This document shows, piece by piece, positions 1 to 9,248 of a stretch of 35,644 bases of DNA. The notes under the pieces were generated by a model that saw only the letters and a program-made list of their open reading frames with translations, ran no database searches and was not told where the DNA came from. The stretch is from assembly GCA_024635585.1 (NCBI GenBank), contig JAGXIP010000176.1, forward strand, positions 1 to 35,644. Direction: 5' to 3'. The DNA comes from Saccharicrinis sp. (GTDB taxonomy: Bacteria > Bacteroidota > Bacteroidia > Bacteroidales > Marinilabiliaceae). Position 1 is the stretch's first letter, and every line of letters starts with the position of its first letter. A program made the position numbers and the translations under genes.

Positions 1-1
1 C

Positions 2-2587
2 AACATCACCTATACTATCGGAGGCAGCGGCACAGGAGCCACGGTATCTGGTCTTCCAACGGGAGTAACGGGTTCATTTAGCGGAGGCACCTTGACCATC
101 AGCGGCACAGCTATCGCCCTAGCCGGAGCATATCCCTATACGGTAAGTACGGAAGGCCCATGCATCAACATGACGGCGACGGGCACCATCACCATAAGCC
201 CGGGATCTACTATCAACTTAACATCAGGAAACAATACGCAAACGGTTTGTGGTGGCACTGCTATTGGCAACATCGTTTACGCTATCAGAGGCAGTGGCAC
301 GGGAGCGACGGTATCTGGTCTTCCAACGGGAGTAACGGGTTCATTTAGTGGAGGTATCTTCACCATCAGTGGTACAGCTACCGCCGTAGCTGGAGCATAT
401 CCCTATACGGTAAGTACGGAAGGACCTTGTACCAACCCGACGGCGACGGGCACCATCACCATAAGCCCGGGATCTACTATCAACTTAACATCAGGAAACA
501 ACACGCAAACGGTTTGTGGTGGCACTGCTATTGGCAACATCGTTTACGCTATCGGAGGCAGCGGCACGGGAGCCACGGTATCTGATCTTCCAACGGGAGT
601 AACTGGTTCATTTAGCGGAGGCACTTTCACCATCAGCGGCACACCTACTGCTTTTGATGGAGTTTATGACTTCATAGTTACCTCGTCGGGGCCGTGCTCA
701 AATGTAACGTCAAGGGGAACAATTACTGTTAGCTCAGATGCGACTATCACTATAACTTCAGGCAATGGCAACCAATCTGTTTGTAGAAATAGTCCGATAA
801 GCAATATCACATACGCTATTGCGGGAGGAGCTACCGGAGCAGATGTAACAGGACTTCCTGCCGGTGTGAATGGTGTATTTAGTGCCGGAACGTTTACAAT
901 TAATGGCTTACCTACAGTTTTAGGTACATTTAATTACACTGTTACAAGCGAGGGATCATGCGCCACGCCAAGTGCTAAGGGTAGGATTACAGTAAATGCG
1001 GATGCGACCCTCAATTTGGCCTCATCTAACAGCAATCAAACCCTTTGTAGGAATACGCCAATTTCCACCATTGTTTATACCGTTGGTGGCAGTGGTACAG
1101 GTGCCAGTGTTAACGGTCTGCCTGCCGGGGTAATGGGTACTTTTAGCGGTACGGCCTTTTCTATTAGCGGCATCCCTACTGATGCAGCGGGAGATTATGT
1201 TTATACTGTTACCACCACAGGACCTTGCAGCAACCCAACAGCAAAGGGAACTATAAGGTTAAACCCAGATGCCACCATCAAATTAACTTCGTCCAATAAT
1301 ACACAGACAGTCTGTCGCTCCAGTGCTATATCTAATATCAGGTACATCATTGCCGGTAGTGCCACGGGAGCCACTGTAACAGGGTTGCCACCTGGTGTTA
1401 CAGGAAGTTTCAATGGTGGGGTTTTCAGCGTTACTGGCACACCAACGACCTACGGTGTATATAATTATACAGTCAAGACCATCGGCTCATGTGCTTTGGA
1501 ATCAGCTACCGGAAAAATAACAGTCAGTTCTGATGCCGCCATTAATTTGACTTCTCCCAACGCCGATCAAACTTTATGTGTTAAGGAAGCCATGGCCGAT
1601 ATTACCTATTCATTGGGAGGAAGCGGAACCAGCGGGACGATTACAGGTCTTCCGAATGGAGTCATCTATACGGTTAATGAGGAAGTACTAACGATAAGCG
1701 GGACGCCAACCGTTCCCGGAACCTATAATTATACGGTTAAGGCTTCAGGTGGATGCGGCCAGGCTGAAGCAAAAGGTATGTTATATGTTACCGCGGATGC
1801 CACCATAAAATTGACATCAAGTAGTGCCGATAGATTAGTATGCATTGAAAATGCAATAAATAACATTTCGTTTGAAATTGGAGGAACGGCTACCGACGGT
1901 TCTGTTAGTGGTTTACCAGAAGGGGTTAGTGGTACTCTTAATAATAGAACGATTACAATAAGTGGTGCGCCTATTGAAGCAGGAACCTTTAGTTATACGG
2001 TTACCGCCACAGGAATTTGTAAAGAAGTTACATTAAATGGCTCCATAACGGTTTTGCCCAATGCAATCGTTACCTTAACATCAGCAAATAAAGATCAAAC
2101 TGTTTGTATCAATAATCCGATAACTGAAATCGTATTTAAGATTGGGGGTACTGGCTTGGAAGCTACCGCGAGCGGACTCCCAGCTGGAGTAGGCGGAAGT
2201 TATGATGCTGGTATTTTCACTATTAAAGGTACGCCCACAGCTAGTGGGGTGTTCAATTACAGGATAACGGCAACTGGAAGCTGCGGCAGCACTATAGCAA
2301 CGGGAACCATCACAGTGCGCCCTAATGCAAGTATTGTGTTAAGCTCATCGAATAATGAACAAACGGTTTGCGTAAATAGTGCGATTAAAGATATCGAGTA
2401 CACTATTGGAGGTAGTGGCAACGAAGCAACGGTAAATGGACTGCCCAATGGTGTGGTTGGCAATTATAGCAACAACAAGCTTACCGTCAGCGGTACACCA
2501 ACCGTATCAGGGACTTTTGATTATACGGTGATAGCTGCAGGTTTATGTGCCGATGCCGATGCAAAGGGGATCTTAAATGTTAATCCG
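2..2587 (+). repeat. Tandem 88-89-residue (264-267 bp) protein repeats, about 9.7 copies
   Basis: Units begin at about 203, 470, 737, 1001 and 1268, then continue every ~264 bp to 2587, with a partial unit at the left edge. Each starts with a (D/G)(A/S)T-x-x-LTS-x-N-x-x-Q-T-x-C motif and contains SGLPxGV. The first three units (2 to about 736) are almost identical at nucleotide level, including silent positions, while later units share mainly amino-acid pattern. This points to recent duplication or gene conversion at the upstream end, so the true copy number outside the window is unknown. Confidence 0.9.
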
Positions 2588-4978
2588 TTGCCGCAGGCTT
2601 CTATCGGTGGTACTACAACGGTCTGTCAGTTTGAGGAAAAGCCGGGTATTGTTTTTACCGGTTCAATGGGTATTGCTCCTTATACTTTTACCTACACCAT
2701 AAACAGCGGTTCACTATTAACCGTAACAACTACTGCAGGCAACACAGTACCTGTACCTGTATCTACCGACGATGCTGGTATCTATACCTATTCCCTATTA
2801 AACGTTCGCGATAGTAGCCCATCCGGATGCAGCCAGGCACAAAGCGGAAGTGCAACGGTAATTGTAAATTCGTTACCAACAGCAAGTATCGCAGGTTCTA
2901 CGCAGGTATGTGAAGGAAGCGCTGCCCCAAGCATCACTTTTACCGGTAATGATGGTAAGGCACCCTATACTTTTTATTATAGCATCAATGGAGGAGCAAC
3001 GCTCATTGTTTCATCTGTGGCGGGTAAAACAGCTACGGTTCCCGTTGTAACAGATACACCAGGTGAATATAATTACGAATTACTATCTGTTTCAGATGCC
3101 AACGCAGGTAATTGCCAGCAGGTGCAGGGTGGTATTGCCACGGTTACTGTTAGTCCATTGCCCAAGGCAGAAATTTCGGGTACGACCACAGTTTGTTTAA
3201 ACGAAGCGCCACCTGAAGTGCTGTTTATTGGGAACGGGGGAACACCACCTTATACTTTTACTTATACTATTAACAATGGAGATTTGAAAACCGTTACTAC
3301 GATTACGGGTAATAGCGTTGCAGTCAGCATACCAACTGATGTGGCCGGGGTTTTCGTTTATACCCTTATTGATGTGCAAGATCAAAGTACGGCCCGCTGC
3401 AAGAGTTCTGTGGCAGGCAGCACAACAATAACTGTTAGTGAATTACCATTGGCTTCGATTACTGGCACTACTGCTGTATGTGCGGGCAGTAAAGCACCTA
3501 AGGTAACCTTTGCGGGTTTCAATGGTGTCGCACCATATACCTTTACATATAGTATCAACGGAGGAGGGGAACAATCTGTAACAACAGAACAAGGTAGCAC
3601 AGTGAGTATTGAAGTGCCAACCAATACACCGGGCGTTTTTATATATGAGCTTTTGAGTGTGCAGGATAGCAAGATCAACCCTTGCACCAATATGCAAACT
3701 GGTAGTGCTATTGTTCGGGTTGACGAAATACCCGTGCCCAATCCCGGTGTCGGCGGAAATAATTGTGGCCTTAAATATAACCTTAGGGCACAGCTCAGTA
3801 TTGAAGGAGCAACCGGGTATTGGATATTGGCCAATGGGCCGGGCAATGCCACTTTTGAACCGAAAAATGGGGATACTCCTCGAACGGATGTTACCGTGGA
3901 TGCTTTTGGTATCTACGAATTTATATGGACTGAAGTAAATGGAACTTGCGCAAACGATGCTTCTATTATAGTTAGCTTTTTTCAAATGCCGAGTGGCGAT
4001 GCAGGCACGGATACTTTGGTTTGCGATATGGAATATACCCTCGATGCTGTGCCCGGCAATGGGGCAGGGAGCTGGAGCGTATACGATGGGCCCGGGGAAG
4101 GAATATTTAGCCCCAACGCCAATGAACCTAAAGCCAAGGTTGCGGTAAGTGAGTATGGTACCTACCTATTTAGCTGGACAGAAGATAATGACGTATGTGA
4201 ATCCAAGGACGATGTAGAGGTAATTTTCAGAAGCCAACCGGCTTTGGATGCCGGACGCGACACCACTGTATGTGCTGGAGGTGAGATTCAATTACAGGCC
4301 GTTGGCGAAGGAACCTTCCTGTGGACGCCGGCAACTGCACTCAACAATCCGAACATTTACAATCCTATGGCTAATCCTGTTGAGGAAATAACCTACCAAG
4401 TATCGCTTACTGACGAGTATGGCTGTACAAATACCGATGAAATTAAAATTATGTCATTGCCCCAGCCTGTTGCCTATGCTGGAGAGGACGCAATACTTTC
4501 CTATATCGCCTCCTATCAAACCAACGCTACCGAAATCAGACCGGGTGAAACGGGTAGGTGGGCTCTGGGCGACAAAGGTACAGGGGTTTTTAGTGACAAT
4601 ACTCAACCTGTTAATATAATTTCGGGTTTATCGGTAGGCGATAATGTTTTCGAGTGGATTGTGAGTAATAGTGTATGCCCTGATGCAAACGATTATTTAG
4701 TAATTAAAGTAGATGATCTGGTGATACCGACCTTGATAACACCAAACGGAGATGACATAAACGAGCGATTTGAAATAAGAGGTATCGAAGCTTTTGGTAA
4801 AACGGAACTAATTATCTTCGACCGTAACGGATTACAAGTGTATATGATGACAGATTACGACAACAGCTGGAACGGGGTAGATCAAAATGATAAACCGCTA
4901 CCCGAAGATACCTACTATTTTAGTATTAAGCCAAGTCAAGGGAAGCCTATTAGTGGTTATATTGTAATAAGGAGATGA
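2..4978 (+). CDS. Giant tandem-repeat T9SS-secreted surface protein (5' end outside window)
   Basis: The reading frame is open from base 2, and an apparent TTG start at 92 is an ordinary Leu codon inside a repeat, so the gene is truncated by the left edge. From the N side it holds at least nine full 88-89-residue repeats plus one partial copy (core SGLPxGVxGxFSxGxFTISG, two Cys per unit). Four repeats of exactly 95 residues follow (core GxAPYTFTYxINGG), then about 340 residues of Cys-containing Ig/PKD-like modules. The last ~82 residues (LITPNGDDINERFEI onward, ending GYIVIRR) match the gliding-motility-associated type B T9SS C-terminal sorting domain. Known family members are exported through the outer membrane and held at or released from the surface; an adhesin or matrix role is inferred. 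The stop overlaps the next gene's start (ATGA), and that gene is PorP/SprF-like, the usual partner of type B cargo. Confidence 0.9.
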   Translation, partial: NITYTIGGSGTGATVSGLPTGVTGSFSGGTLTISGTAIALAGAYPYTVSTEGPCINMTATGTITISPGSTINLTSGNNTQTVCGGTAIGNIVYAIRGSGTGATVSGLPTGVTGSFSGGIFTISGTATAVAGAYPYTVSTEGPCTNPTATGTITISPGSTINLTSGNNTQTVCGGTAIGNIVYAIGGSGTGATVSDLPTGVTGSFSGGTFTISGTPTAFDGVYDFIVTSSGPCSNVTSRGTITVSSDATITITSGNGNQSVCRNSPISNITYAIAGGATGADVTGLPAGVNGVFSAGTFTINGLPTVLGTFNYTVTSEGSCATPSAKGRITVNADATLNLASSNSNQTLCRNTPISTIVYTVGGSGTGASVNGLPAGVMGTFSGTAFSISGIPTDAAGDYVYTVTTTGPCSNPTAKGTIRLNPDATIKLTSSNNTQTVCRSSAISNIRYIIAGSATGATVTGLPPGVTGSFNGGVFSVTGTPTTYGVYNYTVKTIGSCALESATGKITVSSDAAINLTSPNADQTLCVKEAMADITYSLGGSGTSGTITGLPNGVIYTVNEEVLTISGTPTVPGTYNYTVKASGGCGQAEAKGMLYVTADATIKLTSSSADRLVCIENAINNISFEIGGTATDGSVSGLPEGVSGTLNNRTITISGAPIEAGTFSYTVTATGICKEVTLNGSITVLPNAIVTLTSANKDQTVCINNPITEIVFKIGGTGLEATASGLPAGVGGSYDAGIFTIKGTPTASGVFNYRITATGSCGSTIATGTITVRPNASIVLSSSNNEQTVCVNSAIKDIEYTIGGSGNEATVNGLPNGVVGNYSNNKLTVSGTPTVSGTFDYTVIAAGLCADADAKGILNVNPLPQASIGGTTTVCQFEEKPGIVFTGSMGIAPYTFTYTINSGSLLTVTTTAGNTVPVPVSTDDAGIYTYSLLNVRDSSPSGCSQAQSGSATVIVNSLPTASIAGSTQVCEGSAAPSITFTGNDGKAPYTFYYSINGGATLIVSSVAGKTATVPVVTDTPGEYNYELLSVSDANAGNCQQVQGGIATVTVSPLPKAEISGTTTVCLNEAPPEVLFIGNGGTPPYTFTYTINNGDLKTVTTITGNSVAVSIPTDVAGVFVYTLIDVQDQSTARCKSSVAGSTTITVSELPLASITGTTAVCAGSKAPKVTFAGFNGVAPYTFTYSINGGGEQSVTTEQGSTVSIEVPTNTPGVFIYELLSVQDSKINPCTNMQTGSAIVRVDEIPVPNPGVGGNNCGLKYNLRAQLSIEGATGYWILANGPGNATFEPKNGDTPRTDVTVDAFGIYEFIWTEVNGTCANDASIIVSFFQMPSGDAGTDTLVCDMEYTLDAVPGNGAGSWSVYDGPGEGIFSPNANEPKAKVAVSEYGTYLFSWTEDNDVCESKDDVEVIFRSQPALDAGRDTTVCAGGEIQLQAVGEGTFLWTPATALNNPNIYNPMANPVEEITYQVSLTDEYGCTNTDEIKIMSLPQPVAYAGEDAILSYIASYQTNATEIRPGETGRWALGDKGTGVFSDNTQPVNIISGLSVGDNVFEWIVSNSVCPDANDYLVIKVDDLVIPTLITPNGDDINERFEIRGIEAFGKTELIIFDRNGLQVYMMTDYDNSWNGVDQNDKPLPEDTYYFSIKPSQGKPISGYIVIRR
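2588..3727 (+). repeat. Four 95-residue (285 bp) protein repeats
   Basis: Units start at 2588, 2873, 3158 and 3443, each exactly 285 bp, beginning with Leu-Pro and carrying one Cys near the N side (TTxVC) and a second near the C side. The core is APYTFTYxINxG. They are diverged in DNA but collinear with no gaps. They look like beta-sandwich (PKD/Ig-like) modules forming a stalk. Confidence 0.85.
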
Positions 4979-5916
4979 AACAGACCATTAAATTTTTTAT
5001 AATTATAATTACTATTCTATCCAATGAAAATTTGGAGGTCTCCGCTCAAAGTACTGTGGAATTTACGCAGTATGTATTAAACCCTATGTCAATTAACCCG
5101 GCCTATGCAGGAGGGCAGGATGCCTTGAATGTATCTTTATTTTATGGAAAGCAATGGGCAGGCATAGAAGGCTCTCCCAAAAATATGACCTTTAGTGCCG
5201 ACGCACCTTTTGCTAATCATAAATTAGGGCTCGGAATTATGTTAACCAATGAGCGTTTTGGGGTTAGCAAACAAAATGAAATTTCGACCAATTATGCATT
5301 TAGGATACTTTCACCTCGAAGTGCACTGTCTTTTGGATTAGGAGCGAGAGTAATGCTTACAAATTCAAAGTACAGCGACTTAATAGCTTTGGATCCTGGT
5401 GATGAAATATATTTACAAGATTCAAAAACTTATGCGTTGGCTAATTTTAGTTTTGGTGTGCATTATTCGGTCAAGGATTTTTACGTAGGTTTTTCCATAC
5501 CCCAACTTTTAAACTATAATTTTGATATCGATGAGGATAAGTATCTGTACAAATATGATTTTAAAAAGTACCGATATTTGCTAAATACCGGATTTAAATT
5601 AAAAGCCGGCAATAGTTTGTCAATTGTTCCTTCGTTGCTTTTGCAATATTCGTCTTTTAACGCAACCAATAATTTAATATACGATGTCAACAGCTTGCTC
5701 AATTATAAGGATATATTTAGCTTGGGCGGTTCTTACCATAATGATAGGTCTTTTGCCACCTTATTTCAAGTTAAACCGAACAAACAGTTGAGTTTTGCAT
5801 ATAGTTTTACTTTTGAGACTGGTAGATTAAATAGATATACCAGAGCCTCGCACCAGATTATGCTTAAATATATTTTTAAATATAGAGTGGATGCACCAAA
5901 TCCTTTGATATTTTAG
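4975..5916 (+). CDS. PorP/SprF family type IX secretion-associated outer-membrane protein
   Basis: The 313-residue product begins with a Sec signal peptide (hydrophobic FFIIIITIL, likely cleavage after VSA before QS). The family hallmark FTQYVLNPMSINPAYAGG follows at about residues 30-47, and the rest alternates like an outer-membrane beta-barrel. PorP/SprF proteins are known to partner with type B T9SS cargo and to help deliver or anchor it at the surface. The ATG overlaps the cargo stop by 4 bp and sits after AAGGAG, an unusually clear Shine-Dalgarno for this phylum, which supports translational coupling. The partner is very probably the repeat protein upstream. Length is typical. Confidence 0.92.
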   Translation: MKQTIKFFIIIITILSNENLEVSAQSTVEFTQYVLNPMSINPAYAGGQDALNVSLFYGKQWAGIEGSPKNMTFSADAPFANHKLGLGIMLTNERFGVSKQNEISTNYAFRILSPRSALSFGLGARVMLTNSKYSDLIALDPGDEIYLQDSKTYALANFSFGVHYSVKDFYVGFSIPQLLNYNFDIDEDKYLYKYDFKKYRYLLNTGFKLKAGNSLSIVPSLLLQYSSFNATNNLIYDVNSLLNYKDIFSLGGSYHNDRSFATLFQVKPNKQLSFAYSFTFETGRLNRYTRASHQIMLKYIFKYRVDAPNPLIF

Positions 5917-5929
5917 TCTATATATTTAT

Positions 5930-8086
5930 ATGATAAACAAAATAACAATAGTATCCATACTCATACTATTAACCTACGCATCGGTAACTTTTGGGCAAAC
6001 GGATAAGGTCATTATAGAAAAACTTCCTTTTTGTTCGGATAAAAAGGATGAATTTTCACCCGTATACTTTAAAGATGGTCTTGTATTCTGCTCTAACATT
6101 GGTAAGTCGGGCATGGTTAGTTATTACAATAAAGAGGGTGTGGGGCAATATGATATTTTTTATATTTCCCATGAAAATTTAATTAAAAAGGGTGGAGTGA
6201 AAAGTTTTTCTAGACAACTAAATACCAAATTTAACGACGGTCCTGTAACTTTCAATTCTAACGAGGATGCTATTTACTTTTCGAGAAATATTTATGTGAA
6301 AAGTAATAAAGATGGAGATAAGCAAGAAATTAATAAGCTCGGTATTTTTTCAGCAATATTACAGAATAAGAAATGGAAAAATATTAGGAAAATAAGATTT
6401 AATAGTGAGCTATATAATGTTACCACGCCATGTCTGTCACCGGACGGGAAGCGGCTATATTTTTCGTCAGATATGCCTCAAGGTTTTGGAGGTGCGGATT
6501 TATACTATTGCGATTTGAACAACGGTTTTTGGGACAGCCCTATAAACTTAGGCGCAGAAATAAATACCGAAGGGAATGAGTCGTACCCCTTTATTAATAT
6601 TTTAGGCGAGCTTTTCTTTTCTTCAGATGGTCACCCTGGACTTGGTGGAAAAGATATTTTTGTAACAAAACAAAATGGTAGTGATTGGTTAGAGCCAATT
6701 AGGTTGAATTCGCCCATTAATTCAGTATTTAATGATTTCGGGATTGCAGCCGATAGCTTGTTCAACACTGGCTATTTCTCCTCCGACCGAGATGGGAGCA
6801 ATGATATTTTTAAATTTAATACGATAAACCATTCTGTATGGTTCAGTAAGCAACAGTTTACTAACCAGTACTGTGTTGAACTTTCCGATTCTGAATTTTC
6901 AGGCATGGATACACTTAGCCTAGAATATGAATGGGAATTTCATGATAATGTAAGATTGTATGGAAAAAAAGTAAAGCAGTGTTTTGACGGGCCTGGTATT
7001 TATAAGGTAAAAGTTAACGTTGTTGACAGGGGTTCTAAAAAATTGTATTTTCATAAAAAAACTATTGAGATACAGATTGAGGATAAAGAGCAGCCTTTCA
7101 TTAATTCCTCAGATTATGCAATAGTGGGAGAGCAAGTTGCATTCGACGCCAAAAAGTCTAATTATCCGGGATACGAATTAATGGAATACCGTTGGGATTT
7201 AGGGGAAGGTACTTTACTAAGCGGAGCGCGTATAAACCATGCTTTTAATATACCGGGAGAACATATCGTACAACTGGAGGTAGTCTTAAAATCCGAGGAA
7301 AATGGAAAATACAATAAATGGGCTGTTTCTAAAAAAGTAATGGTTTTTTCGGGAGTACATGAAAAAGAATTATACGAAAAAAAGATTGGAGAGGAAAATA
7401 AAAGTGAGGTAGATAATCTATCACGAAAAATTAAAATATCTAACCTGTACGATACTGACTTCGATGATGGTAATGAGCACACGTACCGGTTACAAATATT
7501 GTCGTCGAAGCATAAACTACCTTTAAATAGCGATGTTTTCCTTGGTATACTTGACAAATATTCAATAGAGGAAATTTATAATGATAGCGACAGTGCCTAT
7601 GCGTATTTTGTAGCAGAGCAGGCAGAGCTGATGTCGCTTTATCTGGCTTTTAAAGAAATGGTATCTGTGGGTTTTTCCGATGCACATGTTAAAGAAGTTG
7701 TTTTAGATAATCCTGCTGAAATAGCACTTTCCAAATTATCAAAAAGATACAGCTTGTCTCTCGATGACGTTTTTGATAGTGGCAGTCTTTTAAAAACTAA
7801 TGGTTTGCTCATGATAAATAAGTTGGTGGAACTGCTAAAGGAACATCCAGATATTAATTTAGGAATCAGCGTTCATACGGACAATTTGGCTTCGGCATCC
7901 AGAAATAAATCATTATCACAATATTTGGCTCAACGAATTGCCAATGCGTTGATAGCAAAAGGTATTCGCAGTGAAAGGTTAAACCCAGTTGGGATAGGTG
8001 AAATTTTGCCGATTCGGTCGAACCTATTGGAGGGCGGAAGGAAGAAAAATCGCAGAATAGAATTTAAGGTATCACCAAATGATTAA
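5930..8086 (+). CDS. OmpA-family outer-membrane protein with PD40, PKD and SPOR-like modules
   Basis: The 718-residue product has a signal peptide (residues ~1-22, ending VTFGQ). About five PD40/WD40-like beta-propeller blades follow (e.g. SPDGKRLYFSSD near 167, LFFSSDGHPGLGGKDIF near 225, YFSSDRDGSNDIF near 280). Two PKD-like modules lie near 310-380 and 393-465. A segment at ~517-590 (TYRLQILSSK...AYAYFVAE...VGFSDAHVKEV) resembles a SPOR-like domain. The C-terminal ~90 residues form an OmpA-like peptidoglycan-binding domain (HTDN, ending GGRKKNRRIEF). The architecture resembles PorE-like T9SS accessory proteins, and the position after cargo and PorP/SprF genes (13-bp gap) fits an anchor to peptidoglycan. 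One oddity is that the Arg expected in the LSxxRA motif appears to be Leu (LSQYLAQR). Confidence 0.9.
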   Translation: MINKITIVSILILLTYASVTFGQTDKVIIEKLPFCSDKKDEFSPVYFKDGLVFCSNIGKSGMVSYYNKEGVGQYDIFYISHENLIKKGGVKSFSRQLNTKFNDGPVTFNSNEDAIYFSRNIYVKSNKDGDKQEINKLGIFSAILQNKKWKNIRKIRFNSELYNVTTPCLSPDGKRLYFSSDMPQGFGGADLYYCDLNNGFWDSPINLGAEINTEGNESYPFINILGELFFSSDGHPGLGGKDIFVTKQNGSDWLEPIRLNSPINSVFNDFGIAADSLFNTGYFSSDRDGSNDIFKFNTINHSVWFSKQQFTNQYCVELSDSEFSGMDTLSLEYEWEFHDNVRLYGKKVKQCFDGPGIYKVKVNVVDRGSKKLYFHKKTIEIQIEDKEQPFINSSDYAIVGEQVAFDAKKSNYPGYELMEYRWDLGEGTLLSGARINHAFNIPGEHIVQLEVVLKSEENGKYNKWAVSKKVMVFSGVHEKELYEKKIGEENKSEVDNLSRKIKISNLYDTDFDDGNEHTYRLQILSSKHKLPLNSDVFLGILDKYSIEEIYNDSDSAYAYFVAEQAELMSLYLAFKEMVSVGFSDAHVKEVVLDNPAEIALSKLSKRYSLSLDDVFDSGSLLKTNGLLMINKLVELLKEHPDINLGISVHTDNLASASRNKSLSQYLAQRIANALIAKGIRSERLNPVGIGEILPIRSNLLEGGRKKNRRIEFKVSPND

Positions 8087-9230
8087 ATTCCTAGATATCC
8101 AAAAAATTACGGATAGTTTTCAACCCGAAATATCGGATGCTGTTCAGGAAGTTATAAAAAGTGGTTGGTATGTGTTAGGAAAGGAAGTTGAAAATTTTGA
8201 ATTGGAATTTGCAAGTTATATTGGTACAAAACACTGTATTGGCGTAGCAAACGGTTTAGATGCCTTGCGCTTAATATTCAGTGCATATATTGAAATGGGC
8301 ATTATGAAAGAAGGCGATGAGGTAATCGTGCGGGCAAATACCTATATAGCTTCCATACTCGCCATAAGTAACAGTGGCTTAAAACCTATATTAGTAGAAC
8401 CCGATATAAATACCTTTAATTTAAATATTTCTTTGGTTGAGCAACATATAACACCCCGAACCAAAGCAATAATGGTGGTGCATTTATATGGCCGCACCTG
8501 TTGGTCGCCCGAATTGGAGCTGCTGTCCCAAAAACATAACATAAAAATAATTGAGGATAATGCACAGGCCACCGGGGCTGTGCATAGCAACTTTTTACGA
8601 GCAAGTCAGTATAACAATATTGGGCGTACAGGTTCCTTGGGCGATGCCGGGGCGCATAGCTTTTATCCCGCCAAAAACCTTGGGGCACTCGGCGATGGCG
8701 GAGCCGTAACAACCAATGACGATGGAATGGCCTTTATAATAAGGGCATTGGCAAACTACGGTTCGATTAAAAAGTATGTTAACGAATATAAAGGACTAAA
8801 TTCCAGGTTAGATGAAATCCAGGCCGCGGTACTGCGACTGAAGCTTAAGAGGTTAGATGCTGACAATCAACATCGACGGGAGATAGCAAGTTATTATTTA
8901 AAAAACATCAAGAATCCTACCATAATACTTCCCAAAGTTAATCGCCAACAGCCAACAGCTAACGACCTATCCCATGTTTGGCACCTCTTTGTTGTCCGTA
9001 ATAAAAAACGCATCCACCTCCAACGTTACCTCACGGAAAACGGCGTTCAATCACTAATTCACTATCCGCTTCCTCCGCATAGGCAAAGTGCATATCAAGA
9101 GTGGAATCAGCTTTCTTACCCGGAAACTGAAAAAATACACGACCAGGTATTGAGCTTGCCCATAAGTCAGGTGATGACGGTGTGCGAATATCAGAGAGTT
9201 GTTAGCGTGGTCAATGATTTTTGTCCATAG
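8079..9230 (+). CDS. DegT/DnrJ/EryC1/StrS (FdtB-like) PLP-dependent sugar aminotransferase
   Basis: The 383-residue product has full family length. The fold-type I signature is present: VANGLDALRL near 60, EDNAQATGA near 160, and SFYPAKNLGALGDGGA with the PLP lysine at K199. The insertion between ATGA and the GDAGAHSF segment is typical of FdtB/DegT-like enzymes that aminate nucleotide-linked 3- or 4-keto sugars. The product would be an amino-sugar nucleotide for surface glycan. No FdtA-like ketoisomerase, dehydratase (RmlB-like) or acetyltransferase lies alongside, so the keto-sugar substrate must come from elsewhere and the exact sugar cannot be named. The start overlaps the OmpA-family stop by 8 bp, so the gene may be cotranscribed with the surface-protein operon although it fits the glycan locus functionally. 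Confidence 0.9.
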   Translation: MIKFLDIQKITDSFQPEISDAVQEVIKSGWYVLGKEVENFELEFASYIGTKHCIGVANGLDALRLIFSAYIEMGIMKEGDEVIVRANTYIASILAISNSGLKPILVEPDINTFNLNISLVEQHITPRTKAIMVVHLYGRTCWSPELELLSQKHNIKIIEDNAQATGAVHSNFLRASQYNNIGRTGSLGDAGAHSFYPAKNLGALGDGGAVTTNDDGMAFIIRALANYGSIKKYVNEYKGLNSRLDEIQAAVLRLKLKRLDADNQHRREIASYYLKNIKNPTIILPKVNRQQPTANDLSHVWHLFVVRNKKRIHLQRYLTENGVQSLIHYPLPPHRQSAYQEWNQLSYPETEKIHDQVLSLPISQVMTVCEYQRVVSVVNDFCP

Positions 9231-9248
9231 CGAAAAGGTTATGGAAAT

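Noticed and set aside
92-94. TTG at 92 as the start of the adhesin gene
   Set aside because: It codes Leu within a repeat unit, and the frame and the repeat continue upstream to base 2.
2-3727. CRISPR array suggested by regularly spaced repeats
   Set aside because: The periods are 264-285 bp, the frame stays open and the repeats are protein modules.
3382-3985. Long minus-strand ORFs (156 and 180 residues) opposite the adhesin
   Set aside because: They are antisense shadows of the repeat region with no RBS, no family motifs and low-complexity mirrored repeats.
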